Source: Lachnospiraceae bacterium (lineage in GTDB: Bacteria > Bacillota > Clostridia > Lachnospirales > Lachnospiraceae). From it: DNA of 64,000 nucleotides. Shown piece by piece: positions 34,401 to 42,956 of the stretch. The notes under the pieces are model-generated. The model had not been told where the DNA came from. It did no database searches and saw only the letters and a program-made list of their open reading frames with translations. Position 1 is the stretch's first letter; each line of letters starts with the position of its first letter. Position numbers and translations under genes: made by a program. Location: NCBI GenBank assembly GCA_029053015.1, contig JAIDHX010000035.1:176714-240713 (forward strand), in the 5' to 3' direction.

Positions 34401-35957
34401 TTATTCTGCAAGATACCACTGATAATTCTGACTGAGGTATGCATTCCAGTCCTGCACCAGCTCATCATAGGATTTACCCCATTCCGCATTATACCCACTA
34501 TTACCCGTCAGGACATACTGAAAGGCCTCCTGTTTCCCATAAACGTCCACAAGATAAGCGACAAAAGAAGCACCGCTTTCATAGTTTGTATCGGGGTCAC
34601 TCGCCCCACGAGCATATGTCAAAAAGTCGCCGAAATCGCGGTAATCTGTCCTAAAATCGATCGGCCGCCCTATATGCTCTATATATTTGTTAACAGCTAG
34701 TGTCATTTTTGGAGAAGCGTCCACTGCATTATTATTATGATAGTTCCAAAAATCGTAAGCGTAATCATTATACAGGCGATCATAACATCTGGCAAAGCCC
34801 TCCACATTCCACAACATACTTTGGACAATGCAATATTTCCACATAAGAGAATGAATATACTCATGTGACAAGGAAACCACAGTTTCTAAATAAATAGTAT
34901 GGAGATCGGGTACATAAAAGGTCTCTTTACCATTTTTAAAGTTAACCGAAAGGTCATTGTTGTAACTGTCAAAACCAAAGAATTCCTGGTACTGCCTCAT
35001 CTGCCGCATGTTGCACTCGAAAAATGCTTTGGCCTCACTATAATTTTCATGCAGAAAATGCTCCGATACTTTCGGATTTGTTTCCCAAGTCTGATCCTGC
35101 CAGTTTTTATCTATGTAGAAAACAGCATACTCACAGGCCGCCGCATAGTCAAGGAACATGCCGCCGTACTGGTAACGAATCCCCGTCAGACTGCACTCCA
35201 CACCATTATCTCTGTAAAATGCTTCCAGCACTTCATTGGCACTTCCAATGCCTTCCACAGTACCTGAATCGGACAGCAGTTTCCGAAACTCCTCCTCCGA
35301 ATGCGCAGACAGGTATTCGCTGGCAAAATAACAGGCATTGTTTTTTGCTGCTTCCACATCCCCAGGCAGGACAAAGTTCTCATCAAAGCACAGCAGGTTT
35401 AAGTCGTACAGGTCCGGATTGCTCATCTGCTGAAAACCGACCGTTTCTCTGTAATCCCAGCCCGCTTCTCGGCACAGGTAATTGGCATATCCGTATGCCA
35501 GCCCGTAATTTCCCCATTCCCCGTAACCGGCAAGCAGCACTCCCGTGACGTATTCCACAGAATCCCACAACTGCACTGGGACATACAGCGTGTTTCCGTG
35601 AACGGCAATTCCGCTATAACTTTCAGGGTTAAAGACCACGACCTCAATTTCCGGCAGCGTGCCTTCCATGCAGGAAAGAACCCTGTCCGTTGCTGTTATG
35701 CAGGCTTCCCTCTCTTCATGGCTTATTGCAGCCTCAAAATAATATGCCGCGCAGTCTGTCTGTGTTTTCTCCACATCTTTCAGAAAGGCATACATCCCCG
35801 ACATTTCCCCGTAGCGGATGGTATCCTTCTCATACGTATACTCTGCAGGTAATCTGTTTTCATCTGTTTCCGGCGGTTCCTCTTTCCCACCGGAGCCGCA
35901 GGCGGTAAGCATCGCCAGCATAACGGCAATGCCAAACAATCGCATTTTTCTTTTCAT
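34401..35957 (-). CDS. HEYIH zinc-metalloprotease lipoprotein, copy 3
   Basis: A 518-residue paralogue with lipobox MLTAC, SLSHEYIHS and NVEGFARCYD. Around the active site it has the same KETFYVP-type sequence as copy 1. The ATG at 35957 was chosen because AGGGAG lies 9 bp before it and the protein then aligns with the other copies; a longer frame to 36008 overlaps the preceding gene. Unlike copies 1 and 2 it is not paired with a divergent peptide: it follows the M55 gene by 16 bp, so it is expressed with the maturation operon. Confidence 0.8.
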   Translation of the reverse strand: MKRKMRLFGIAVMLAMLTACGSGGKEEPPETDENRLPAEYTYEKDTIRYGEMSGMYAFLKDVEKTQTDCAAYYFEAAISHEEREACITATDRVLSCMEGTLPEIEVVVFNPESYSGIAVHGNTLYVPVQLWDSVEYVTGVLLAGYGEWGNYGLAYGYANYLCREAGWDYRETVGFQQMSNPDLYDLNLLCFDENFVLPGDVEAAKNNACYFASEYLSAHSEEEFRKLLSDSGTVEGIGSANEVLEAFYRDNGVECSLTGIRYQYGGMFLDYAAACEYAVFYIDKNWQDQTWETNPKVSEHFLHENYSEAKAFFECNMRQMRQYQEFFGFDSYNNDLSVNFKNGKETFYVPDLHTIYLETVVSLSHEYIHSLMWKYCIVQSMLWNVEGFARCYDRLYNDYAYDFWNYHNNNAVDASPKMTLAVNKYIEHIGRPIDFRTDYRDFGDFLTYARGASDPDTNYESGASFVAYLVDVYGKQEAFQYVLTGNSGYNAEWGKSYDELVQDWNAYLSQNYQWYLAE

Positions 35958-35973
35958 TAAACTTTGCTCCCTA

Positions 35974-36897
35974 TCACTTTTCATTTTTACCCGTTTCCAA
36001 TAACCCATACAAATAATCTATATCTCGATCCGATAAAGCCCGCCAGTCCTTTTGGTTCATCAGCTCTTTCCCCTTTACATCCTTCTCCACACAAAATTCG
36101 GTCTCTCGGATTCTCTTTATCAAATGGCGCGTTCGCAGTCCCTGATACTGTTCCGCGATATTCAAAAACTCACATAAGGAGCGGAGCGATAAAACAAAGC
36201 TCTCTGTATCGGCAAAAACAACCAGTCCATCCTTCACCGAAAATAGTTCATGTGGTACAAATTTATCATAGTTCTCACCAATCAATCTGAGCCTTATCTC
36301 ATGATCATCATAATGCGGAACTATTTTGTTTTTCGAATCCAGTGCTTTTTTGATGTGCGGTGTCATTTGCTCCGATAACACTTTCTCATCAAGCAATTCC
36401 GCTCCAACCGCATTGGACACATAAAATTCACCACCATAACCAGTCAGTTCCTTTTTAACTGCGTCATCGCCGCTGACAAAAATCACCGGAACATCATGAC
36501 TCGCAAGCCAGTTTATCAGCAGCGCCACTTCCCCGATGCTCTTTTCTCCCAAATATAGTTCATCCACATCCGGCCGGATCGTATGCGGGTAGAATCCTGC
36601 TTCTCCTTTCTTCGGGTGAAATCCAATCAGCATAGCGCAGTCATATTGCGCAATGTCTTTGATCGACCAAATATGTTCATAGCATACATAGCCTTTTTCC
36701 GAAAAAAACGGTACGATATTTTTTCCGTCATTATGGCAGTCCGCCACGGCAATGTCTGCTTTTTCATAGTTCTCTATTGCTTGAATGACGCGCTCCACCT
36801 CTTCTGTCATTCTCGCCCTGCAGACGTCATATTGTTTCATATCTGTAATTCCCGCACACCCTTCCATGTCTGCAAGGACTAGAATCTTACTTTGCAT
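35974..36897 (-). CDS. M55 family (DppA-like) D-aminopeptidase homologue
   Basis: A 307-residue protein. The M55 metal-site segments are present: LADMEGCAGI (D and E ligands), VADCHNDGKN (His), MLIGFHPKKGEAG (His) and LGEKSIGEVALLIN (Glu), then VIFVSGDDAV. DppA enzymes remove N-terminal D-residues from peptides. GGAGA lies 5 bp before the ATG at 36897; the ATG at 36909 is less likely. The start overlaps the stop of the radical-SAM gene by 11 bp. In a radical-SAM peptide locus this could mean D-residue handling or immunity; that is speculation. A Cys-rich C-terminal half is not typical of DppA. Confidence 0.8.
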   Translation of the reverse strand: MQSKILVLADMEGCAGITDMKQYDVCRARMTEEVERVIQAIENYEKADIAVADCHNDGKNIVPFFSEKGYVCYEHIWSIKDIAQYDCAMLIGFHPKKGEAGFYPHTIRPDVDELYLGEKSIGEVALLINWLASHDVPVIFVSGDDAVKKELTGYGGEFYVSNAVGAELLDEKVLSEQMTPHIKKALDSKNKIVPHYDDHEIRLRLIGENYDKFVPHELFSVKDGLVVFADTESFVLSLRSLCEFLNIAEQYQGLRTRHLIKRIRETEFCVEKDVKGKELMNQKDWRALSDRDIDYLYGLLETGKNEK

Positions 36898-38188
36898 CCT
36901 TCTCTCCATTCTGCCTTAACCTAAAAATTGTAGGTATCGTGTTTTCTGCCTCATTATAAAAGTTAAAACAATTCGGTGTGTATAAATCCTGTTTATCAGG
37001 AATCCCGTTCGGACATCCGCCGCCGCAAAACAGCGCATTTTTACAGGTTTGACACTCCTTAATCTTGGTAATATCTCTGGTTAAAAAGCTTTTCTCTTTC
37101 AGCTTAAATTCCGGAAAGTAAGTTCCTACCGCTTTTGGAGCCTGTCCGACAGCAAGAATGCAGTTGTAAATGTCCCCATAGGGATCATAAAACCGATTGA
37201 TGCCTTCCGGGTCACATGCCTTGAGAACAGGACGAAGCCGCGTTCCACTGTATAGGAAATTAGACAACGGCAGCATTTTCGTTAATATCCGATTTGCTCC
37301 CGGCTTTCCTTTCTGATCCTGCTCCATCAGTTTTTCATATAACATGTTTTCTTCATCTTTCCCGCACTGAAACAACGGCTGTATTTCAAATGCTGCCTTT
37401 TTTCCCCACTCTGTAGATTCGATGAGGGATTTTTCCCGAACAAGGTCTTCATAATTTTCCGAAGACAGGTTCATCCGTATGGTAACAGGGATGTTTGCAG
37501 ACAGGCACTTTTGAACCCCGGACAGGATTTTCTCATAAGTCGGCTGCTCTTTTTTCTGAAAGCGTGTCGCATTATGATTTTCTTCCGTGCCGTCAAGTGT
37601 GACCTGAATGTTGGAAAAATGAACCGACTGTAACAAATCCAAGTATTCTTCCAGATAGAATCCGTTCGTGATTGCATAATATTCTGCTTTAGGTGCTTTA
37701 CGAAAAATATATTCTACCAGGTTTCTATTTTCCGGTAAAAACGGTTCTCCTCCAAACAGCCCGATATGCTTAAGCTCTGGATTGATCTCAAATACCTTAT
37801 TTATCATTTCAACCGTCATTGTCTTTTCTCCTTTGACGGCATTCTCATAACAGTATGGGCAATGAAAGTTACAGCGATAGGTAAGGACAAACCATGCTGA
37901 GTCCGGCTCTTTCTGCCGGTTGCGCTTTTTCAGCTTTTCGATAATCTGATTTTTTATTTCCTCTTCTTTCTTCTCAGGAAGAAGATACTGCCGTTTTTTT
38001 AACAGCTCATACAGCTTCTTTTCCTCGTCTCCTGCGGGAACAATCTCCTCTTCCTGCATCCATTTTTCAATAACCGCCCGCTCCTTCCTGTGAACCACAT
38101 CCACAAGTCCGTTGATGCCATTGGCGAGCAAAATATCTCCGTTATCGGTTTTTAAGTCGATCATGACCAGATTATGAATGAATTTCAT
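36887..38188 (-). CDS. Radical SAM/SPASM peptide maturase 1
   Basis: A 433-residue enzyme. The N-terminal 95 residues (MKFIHNLVMIDLKTDNGD onward) may bind the leader. The radical SAM cluster motif is YRCNFHCPYC (C-x3-C-x2-C) near residue 105, followed by GLFGGEPFLP. The C-terminal SPASM part has CQTCKNALFCGGGCPNG and a later Cys, for auxiliary Fe-S clusters. The ATG at 38188 has AGGGGGC upstream; the longer frame to 38257 overlaps the previous gene. It is the second gene of the operon rSAM2-rSAM1-M55-protease 3. Confidence 0.9.
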   Translation of the reverse strand: MKFIHNLVMIDLKTDNGDILLANGINGLVDVVHRKERAVIEKWMQEEEIVPAGDEEKKLYELLKKRQYLLPEKKEEEIKNQIIEKLKKRNRQKEPDSAWFVLTYRCNFHCPYCYENAVKGEKTMTVEMINKVFEINPELKHIGLFGGEPFLPENRNLVEYIFRKAPKAEYYAITNGFYLEEYLDLLQSVHFSNIQVTLDGTEENHNATRFQKKEQPTYEKILSGVQKCLSANIPVTIRMNLSSENYEDLVREKSLIESTEWGKKAAFEIQPLFQCGKDEENMLYEKLMEQDQKGKPGANRILTKMLPLSNFLYSGTRLRPVLKACDPEGINRFYDPYGDIYNCILAVGQAPKAVGTYFPEFKLKEKSFLTRDITKIKECQTCKNALFCGGGCPNGIPDKQDLYTPNCFNFYNEAENTIPTIFRLRQNGEKDAK

Positions 38189-38202
38189 GATAACACTGCC
38201 CC

Positions 38203-39549
38203 CTATATGAGTTCTTCTAAATGTTCCCAGACAAACGGATTTCCTAACGGTCCGCATGCCGGTCGATATACCTCGCCATCACCGCTTGTCAGCGGAAGCA
38301 TACATCCTCCTCCGCATAAATACCGCAGTTTGCATTGCCTGCATTGTTCCATCTTAAATATTGTTCTGTTACCCAGCTTTTTCACTTTGCCCTTATCAAA
38401 AAACATCTCTTTGTAATTGCCTATTTTCCCATTTTCCCCGTCCAGACACAGGCACCAGTAAATGTCTCCGTTTGGTTCAAAAACCATGGGAACCGTTTTT
38501 GTGAGATCGCACTTTTTGTATTTAATGTTGTTTCTTTCATTTACAGGTCTGTGTAAAAGCCACGCAAGTCCGTTGATTTCCGGAAGAAGCTCTAAGTAGC
38601 TGTTAACGGTGTTCAAGATTGGATTATAGGCTTTCCGATCTGCCGCTATTTCTTTCCATCCATAAAATTGTTCATCCAATTCGCCGTTTGTATAATAGTC
38701 TTTCACCAATACAAATTTCACGGTCGTATCCGGTTGTTTCAATATATTGCTGTTTTTCAACAAGTCTATGTATTCTGTTAAATGGCAGCGCAGCTCTTTT
38801 GTCCACATTGTTACCAGCGTAATAGTTTTATGCAGCTGTTGCAAATATTTAATTCCACCTATGATTTTATCAAATGAATCATCATGACGGTTCACAAACC
38901 TTATTACAGAATCCGGTCCGTCAAGGGATATCTGATATTCATCAAATGCAGAAAAATTTATCTTATCTTTATATGCCAAAATATTGATTCCGTTTGTAAA
39001 CAATGTTTTCTTTTTGGCGGCTACATGTTCGCAAATGTAATTGATTGTATCAATATTAGACGGCAGAAGGGACTCTCCGCCGCTTACCACAATTTCATCA
39101 AGCTCAGTATCACCAAAGCATGGCAAATGAAGATACTCCATAATTGTTTTGATATCTTCGAGGCTCATGCTCCCCACATACTCAGGTTTATTCTTATATT
39201 TTCTTTGGTAACAATAATCACAGTTAAAATTACAGCTATGAGTCAGATTAAATGTGATGGATTTGACCGGAAATTTTGACATTTGGAGTTCAGAATTTTT
39301 TTCTAATCGTTGGTCTACTTCTTTTACTATTTCTGCAGACAATATTTGCTTTTTGTCATAGAATTTTTGTAAGAAATTTTCTTCTTCGCGAGAAAGGCGT
39401 TCTTCCCTTTCCTGCTTGTCTTCAATCAGAATTAATTGTTCCAGTACAGCCTTTGTAACAGTTTCTCTCCTAAAACTGATTAAATTCATGATTAAAAATG
39501 ATGCATCATTAATTTTATATACTAAATTATCAAAAATAAACCGTTTCAT
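38203..39549 (-). CDS. Radical SAM/SPASM peptide maturase 2
   Basis: A 448-residue enzyme with an N-terminal region of about 95 residues (MKRFIFDNLVYKINDASFLI), the cluster motif HSCNFNCDYC, VVSGGESLLPS, and SPASM cysteines in CRQCKLRYLCGGGCMLPL. The ATG at 39549 has AGGGGGCA upstream, the same site as rSAM1. The two maturases are only distantly alike and may act in sequence or as partners on the four-Cys peptides. First gene of the maturation operon. Confidence 0.9.
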   Translation of the reverse strand: MKRFIFDNLVYKINDASFLIMNLISFRRETVTKAVLEQLILIEDKQEREERLSREEENFLQKFYDKKQILSAEIVKEVDQRLEKNSELQMSKFPVKSITFNLTHSCNFNCDYCYQRKYKNKPEYVGSMSLEDIKTIMEYLHLPCFGDTELDEIVVSGGESLLPSNIDTINYICEHVAAKKKTLFTNGINILAYKDKINFSAFDEYQISLDGPDSVIRFVNRHDDSFDKIIGGIKYLQQLHKTITLVTMWTKELRCHLTEYIDLLKNSNILKQPDTTVKFVLVKDYYTNGELDEQFYGWKEIAADRKAYNPILNTVNSYLELLPEINGLAWLLHRPVNERNNIKYKKCDLTKTVPMVFEPNGDIYWCLCLDGENGKIGNYKEMFFDKGKVKKLGNRTIFKMEQCRQCKLRYLCGGGCMLPLTSGDGEVYRPACGPLGNPFVWEHLEELI

Positions 39550-39610
39550 ATCAATATGCCCCCTATCCGGTTGTTTCTTGTTCCAACACTTACCTATTGA
39601 CATTTTTAAT

Positions 39611-39637
39611 ATTATAGCATACGGCTTTTTTTGTCAA
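39611..39637 (-). promoter_or_regulatory. Promoter of the RiPP maturation operon
   Basis: Minus strand TTGACA (39637-39632), then either TATAAT (39616-39611, 15-bp spacer) or TAATAT two bases later (17-bp spacer), about 65 bp upstream of the first maturase. Confidence 0.7.
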
Positions 39638-39659
39638 ATTACCATACTCTGTGAAACAA

Positions 39660-39702
39660 ACAAAAACTGCTGTAATGTCCAAAAATACTGGGATTACAGC
39701 AG
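39660..39702 (-). terminator. Terminator of the XRE regulator
   Basis: On the minus strand CTGCTGTAAT (39702-39693) pairs with ATTACAGCAG (39676-39667), followed by TTTTTG. It separates the regulator from the RiPP maturation operon. Confidence 0.75.
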
Positions 39703-39734
39703 CTTGATTAAAAATTCAATATGCTAAAAATCTT

Positions 39735-40043
39735 CTATGTTCTTATGCTGCTTATCAGGTGAAGCAGGGCTTCTTTTTGCGGTTTTGATAATGTACTCCA
39801 TTTTGAAAAGAGTACACGCTGCTCGTCTGTCATTTCTGCAGTTGCAGTTCCGTCTGAAAAGAACTGTGCTAAAGTGATACCAAATGCTTTACATAACGCC
39901 TCTAAGGTCGGAAGCGTCGGAGCGTTATTACGGTTAAACATATTTGTAACTGTAGAATGTGAAAGATGGGCTTCCTTTGCCAATCGATAGTCCGTCCATC
40001 CACGTTCAGCCATCAACCGCCGTATCTGTTTTTGTATATCCAT
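39735..40043 (-). CDS. XRE-family regulator
   Basis: A 102-residue protein with a Cro/CI helix-turn-helix (GWTDYRLAKEAHLSHSTVTN, then NNAPTLPTLEALCKAFGI) and a short acidic to helical tail ending PQKEALLHLISSIRT. AGGAGG lies before the ATG. It is upstream of the RiPP maturation operon on the same strand, but a terminator lies between them. It may regulate that locus; nothing in the sequence proves it. Confidence 0.85.
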   Translation of the reverse strand: MDIQKQIRRLMAERGWTDYRLAKEAHLSHSTVTNMFNRNNAPTLPTLEALCKAFGITLAQFFSDGTATAEMTDEQRVLFSKWSTLSKPQKEALLHLISSIRT

Positions 40044-40348
40044 AAATCTGCCTCCTATTTGTATCCATTATAGCACCCAAAATGGTAGCAAAGTAGTATA
40101 AATCAGTAGACAGAATGTTTCTCAAAAGCGACATACGGAAAGATAAGAGAATTGCTGATATTGCAAGGATTTTGGCGGTGGCAGACCGGTGCAAGGAGAG
40201 ATAATAAAGAGTATTTTTTAGTGATTTTAGCCCTATGGATAATTTGAAAACCGATAAAGTTCATGCTAGAATATGCGAAAACAGAGGACAGTAAAAATGG
40301 AGACAAGCAAATGCAAACTGTGTTTAAGAGTCATCCGGGGGAGTAGTC
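40044..40348. other. Intergenic region with no supported gene
   Basis: This 305-bp gap holds a possible 29-codon frame (40115-40204, MFLKSDIRKDKRIADIARIL...) without a clear ribosome site. It looks like the remnant of a gene, not a functional one. No hairpin or promoter of note was seen. Confidence 0.5.
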
Positions 40349-40819
40349 ATGAAAAATGAAGAAAATGAAAAGTCAGCAGAAGACATGCAGCAGGATTCTA
40401 TGGTGGTGTCTGAAAAATTTTTATATCTCGGTGTGAAACGCTCCGATATCATAACGATTTGTATGCCGGACTGCTATGAGGCGGCTGTGTGTGCGCTTGC
40501 TGCAGAGAAAATAGGCGCAACGGTTACTTATGTGGATAGTACGCTTCCACCGGCCGAGGTGAGGCAGCACTTAAAACAGTTTCATTCCCTGTTATTGATT
40601 AATTATGAAAAATCCATGGCATATAACGCGGAACTGATTCGGACAACAAATACAAAATACGTATTGACCTTAAAGCCTCAGAATACGATTGCACAGCTGC
40701 AGGAAGAAAAAATCCCTTATGGAAATTTATTTATGTCGTCAGTACTTTCTGACAGTAAGGGGCAGGCGTGCACCGTGCAGGAAATCAAAGAGCAGTTTTT
40801 TTGTGAAAGCAATGATTGA
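40349..40819 (+). pseudogene. Fragment of an adenylate-forming (AMP-binding) enzyme
   Basis: A 156-codon frame with GGGGGAG before the ATG. The segment LGVKRSDIITICMPDCYEAA, then AAEKIGATVTYVDSTLPPAEV, is the N-terminal part of acyl-CoA synthetase/adenylation domains (LGVKKGD...P...AAL-KAGA). The ATP-binding loop, the A5-A10 motifs and the C-terminal domain are absent, so it cannot activate a substrate. It may be a decayed gene or a small protein that kept only the N-terminal subdomain. Confidence 0.65.
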
Positions 40820-40844
40820 CAAACAGAAGCAATGATGATAGATT

Positions 40845-41030
40845 AGTATCAATCAAAATCCCATGGGGGAGTAGCAAGCGTATATCGTAGCAAGTCAACA
40901 TACTGACCGTTAAGGTCTGGCTTGTTTTAAATTGCGAGACTCATGTATAGCGTCAAACTATGCATGAAGTCTGTATATTTTTAAATGTATACCCAAGTAT
41001 AGTTTGAGACTGTACTTGGGTTTTTGTTTT
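40845..41030 (+). promoter_or_regulatory. yybP-ykoY manganese riboswitch with terminator
   Basis: The leader of the mntP-like gene starts with ATGGGGGAGTAGCAAGCG (from 40863), the hallmark of yybP-ykoY, and continues to an AGACTCATG...CATGAAGT part near 40938-40971. A terminator follows: ACCCAAGTA (40991-40999) pairs with TACTTGGGT (41013-41021), then TTTTGTTTT. Mn2+ binding is expected to open the leader and allow expression. Confidence 0.85.
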
Positions 41031-41052
41031 GTCATACGAGGAGGAACAGAAG

Positions 41053-41637
41053 ATGAAATGGGACTTATTATTTTTCTTTAACAGTGTATTGCTTGGAGTA
41101 GGACTTGCCATGGATGCTTTTTCCGTGTCACTTGCCAATGGACTGAATGAGCCGGGGATGACAAGAGGAAAGATGTGTAAAATTGCAGGCGTGTTTGCGG
41201 TTTTTCAGGCAGTCATGCCCATGCTGGGCTGGGTGTGCGTTCACACCATAGTACAGTATTTTCGGGCGTTTGAGAAACTGATTCCTTGGATTGCGCTGGC
41301 ACTGCTCTCGCTGATTGGGGGCAAAATGCTGATGGAGGGAATCCGCAATAAAGACGGCCAGCCGGAAAAAGTACAGGTGGGGATGGCTGCGCTTCTCATA
41401 CAAGGTGTGGCTACTTCTATAGATGCATTGTCGGTTGGGTTTACAGTTGCAGAATACGGTTTGGATATGGTGCTTGTCTGTGTGCTCATTATTGCGGCTG
41501 TGACATTTTTTATCTGTATGATGGGTCTTATGATAGGAAAAAGATTTGGTACAAAACTATCAAATAAGGCATCCGTGTTAGGTGGTGCGATATTGATTGT
41601 GATAGGGTTGGAAATTTTTATCACGGGTATTTTGTAA
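41053..41637 (+). CDS. mntP: Manganese efflux pump MntP
   Basis: A 194-residue protein with six spans and the paired MntP motifs LGVGLAMDAFSVSLANG and GVATSIDALSVGFT, whose Asp residues bind metal. It exports Mn2+ under excess. GAGGAGG precedes the ATG at 41053; the earlier TTG at 41029 overlaps the terminator and is rejected. The Mn riboswitch upstream strongly supports the call. Confidence 0.95.
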   Translation: MKWDLLFFFNSVLLGVGLAMDAFSVSLANGLNEPGMTRGKMCKIAGVFAVFQAVMPMLGWVCVHTIVQYFRAFEKLIPWIALALLSLIGGKMLMEGIRNKDGQPEKVQVGMAALLIQGVATSIDALSVGFTVAEYGLDMVLVCVLIIAAVTFFICMMGLMIGKRFGTKLSNKASVLGGAILIVIGLEIFITGIL

Positions 41638-41742
41638 GCGGTTCTATATTCTTAAGAATTCTTAAGGTTTATCCTCGTTATTTCATCGGAAAGTTTATTG
41701 TAGTAAAATAATACTGCACAAATGAAGCAAAGGAGCAATACT

Positions 41743-42255
41743 ATGATAATCTACACGATGGTTCCTGATGAGGAGATATATAAAGTTCTGGCAGAATTAT
41801 ACTATAAAAAAAGTGCGACATACAAGAACCGGAAGCGAAAGCTGATTACGATAAGCATGATGGGTCTGATATTGGTGGCAATGAGCCTTTGGGGAACGGC
41901 ATTAAGCGGAGAAGGAGACTATTACTGGGTTGCTTTCTTAATACTGGGTGTGTTTTCCATTGCATACGGATTTTATATGGTTTTTTTCGGAGCAAAAAAA
42001 CAAGTGATGAATGCCATCAGGCAGAAGAATCAGGCAAAAGGCGCTTCGGCACTGACTTATACCTTAGGGGATGATATTTCGGTTCATTCTGAAAAAACCG
42101 ACGCCCGCATAGACTGGGATTTGGTTGAGGAGAAGGGGGAGATAGGTCATTTTATCTATTTGTGGTGCTCCGGCTCCACCATTCTTTTGGACAAAAACAA
42201 ATTAAGCACAGAGGAGCTTTCAGAGCTATCCGAGCTTCTCAAGAGGGTCGGATAA
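41743..42255 (+). CDS. Membrane protein of YcxB-like type
   Basis: A 170-residue protein with two adjacent spans (about 38-58 and 65-90) and a C-terminal soluble domain with ARIDWDLVEEKGEIGHFIYL and LLDKNKLSTEE, the pattern of YcxB-like proteins. Function unknown. AAAGGAG precedes the ATG at 41743. The last 17 bp overlap the convergent radical SAM gene. Confidence 0.65.
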   Translation: MIIYTMVPDEEIYKVLAELYYKKSATYKNRKRKLITISMMGLILVAMSLWGTALSGEGDYYWVAFLILGVFSIAYGFYMVFFGAKKQVMNAIRQKNQAKGASALTYTLGDDISVHSEKTDARIDWDLVEEKGEIGHFIYLWCSGSTILLDKNKLSTEELSELSELLKRVG

Positions 42256-42874
42256 TATAGGGGAATATTTCTATATTTTCAAAACCCATGCTTTTCAGTT
42301 TTTCCAAAGAGGAAAGCACATGTTTTTTGGAGTTGTACTTCGGAATCTTGGGCACTCGGATATGAATATGTTCCGGTGATATTTTTTCAGCCAGCAGCTT
42401 TAAGTTGTTGGCTGCTTTGTCGATGGGCGTGCCGGTATACGCCTCATAGACCGAAGGGTTAAGGTCCTTGATATCCACAATAAAATCGTTGACGGAATCC
42501 AATACTTTTAGAAACCGTTCTTCAGAAACATTCAAGGAAGTTTCCAAGGTGAGCGTCCAGTCCGGCCCACAGAGACGGCGGAACTGACGGATAAAGTCAA
42601 CATGCAGAAGAGATTCTCCGCCGCCGAAGGTGACGCCGCCTCCGGTGGCGAGAAAATACAATTCATCTATCTTTACTTTTTCATACAGCGCTTCCGGCGT
42701 AAACATAACGCACTTTTCCAGCGTTGTGGGATTCCATGCGTGAGGGTTCAGGCAATAGCGGCATCGAAGCGGGCAGCCGTATGCGCCTACCAGAGTGGTG
42801 ACGCCTTTTCCGTCCGTCTGTAATCGGTGTCTTGCTATGTTGAAAACCGGAAGAAGTGATGTCTTTGTATCCAT
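42239..42874 (-). CDS. Small radical SAM enzyme
   Basis: A 211-residue protein with YGCPLRCRYC (C-x3-C-x2-C), VTFGGGESLL and VDIKDLN, close to glycyl-radical-enzyme activases such as PflA, but no glycyl radical enzyme is nearby. There is no SPASM or ferredoxin domain. AAGGAAATACAAT precedes the ATG at 42874. It lies 82 bp downstream of a small Cys-rich protein gene on the same strand, which may be its partner or substrate. Confidence 0.85.
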   Translation of the reverse strand: MDTKTSLLPVFNIARHRLQTDGKGVTTLVGAYGCPLRCRYCLNPHAWNPTTLEKCVMFTPEALYEKVKIDELYFLATGGGVTFGGGESLLHVDFIRQFRRLCGPDWTLTLETSLNVSEERFLKVLDSVNDFIVDIKDLNPSVYEAYTGTPIDKAANNLKLLAEKISPEHIHIRVPKIPKYNSKKHVLSSLEKLKSMGFENIEIFPYIIRPS

Positions 42875-42956
42875 ATTGTATTTCCTTCTCTGTAACAATT
42901 ACACTTTATTGCCGTGTCAATCAGCTGGATGTACTGTGAACTGTGCAGCGTACAGA

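Noticed and set aside
30667..36008. The three-fold repeat as a transposon or integron array
   Set aside because: No transposase, integrase, terminal inverted repeat or target duplication is visible; unequal crossing-over between tandem units is enough.
40335..40350. GGGGGAGTAG before the adenylation fragment as a second yybP-ykoY riboswitch
   Set aside because: Only the purine-rich string matches. It sits 2-8 bp before an ATG and is better explained as a ribosome site; no other riboswitch parts are present.
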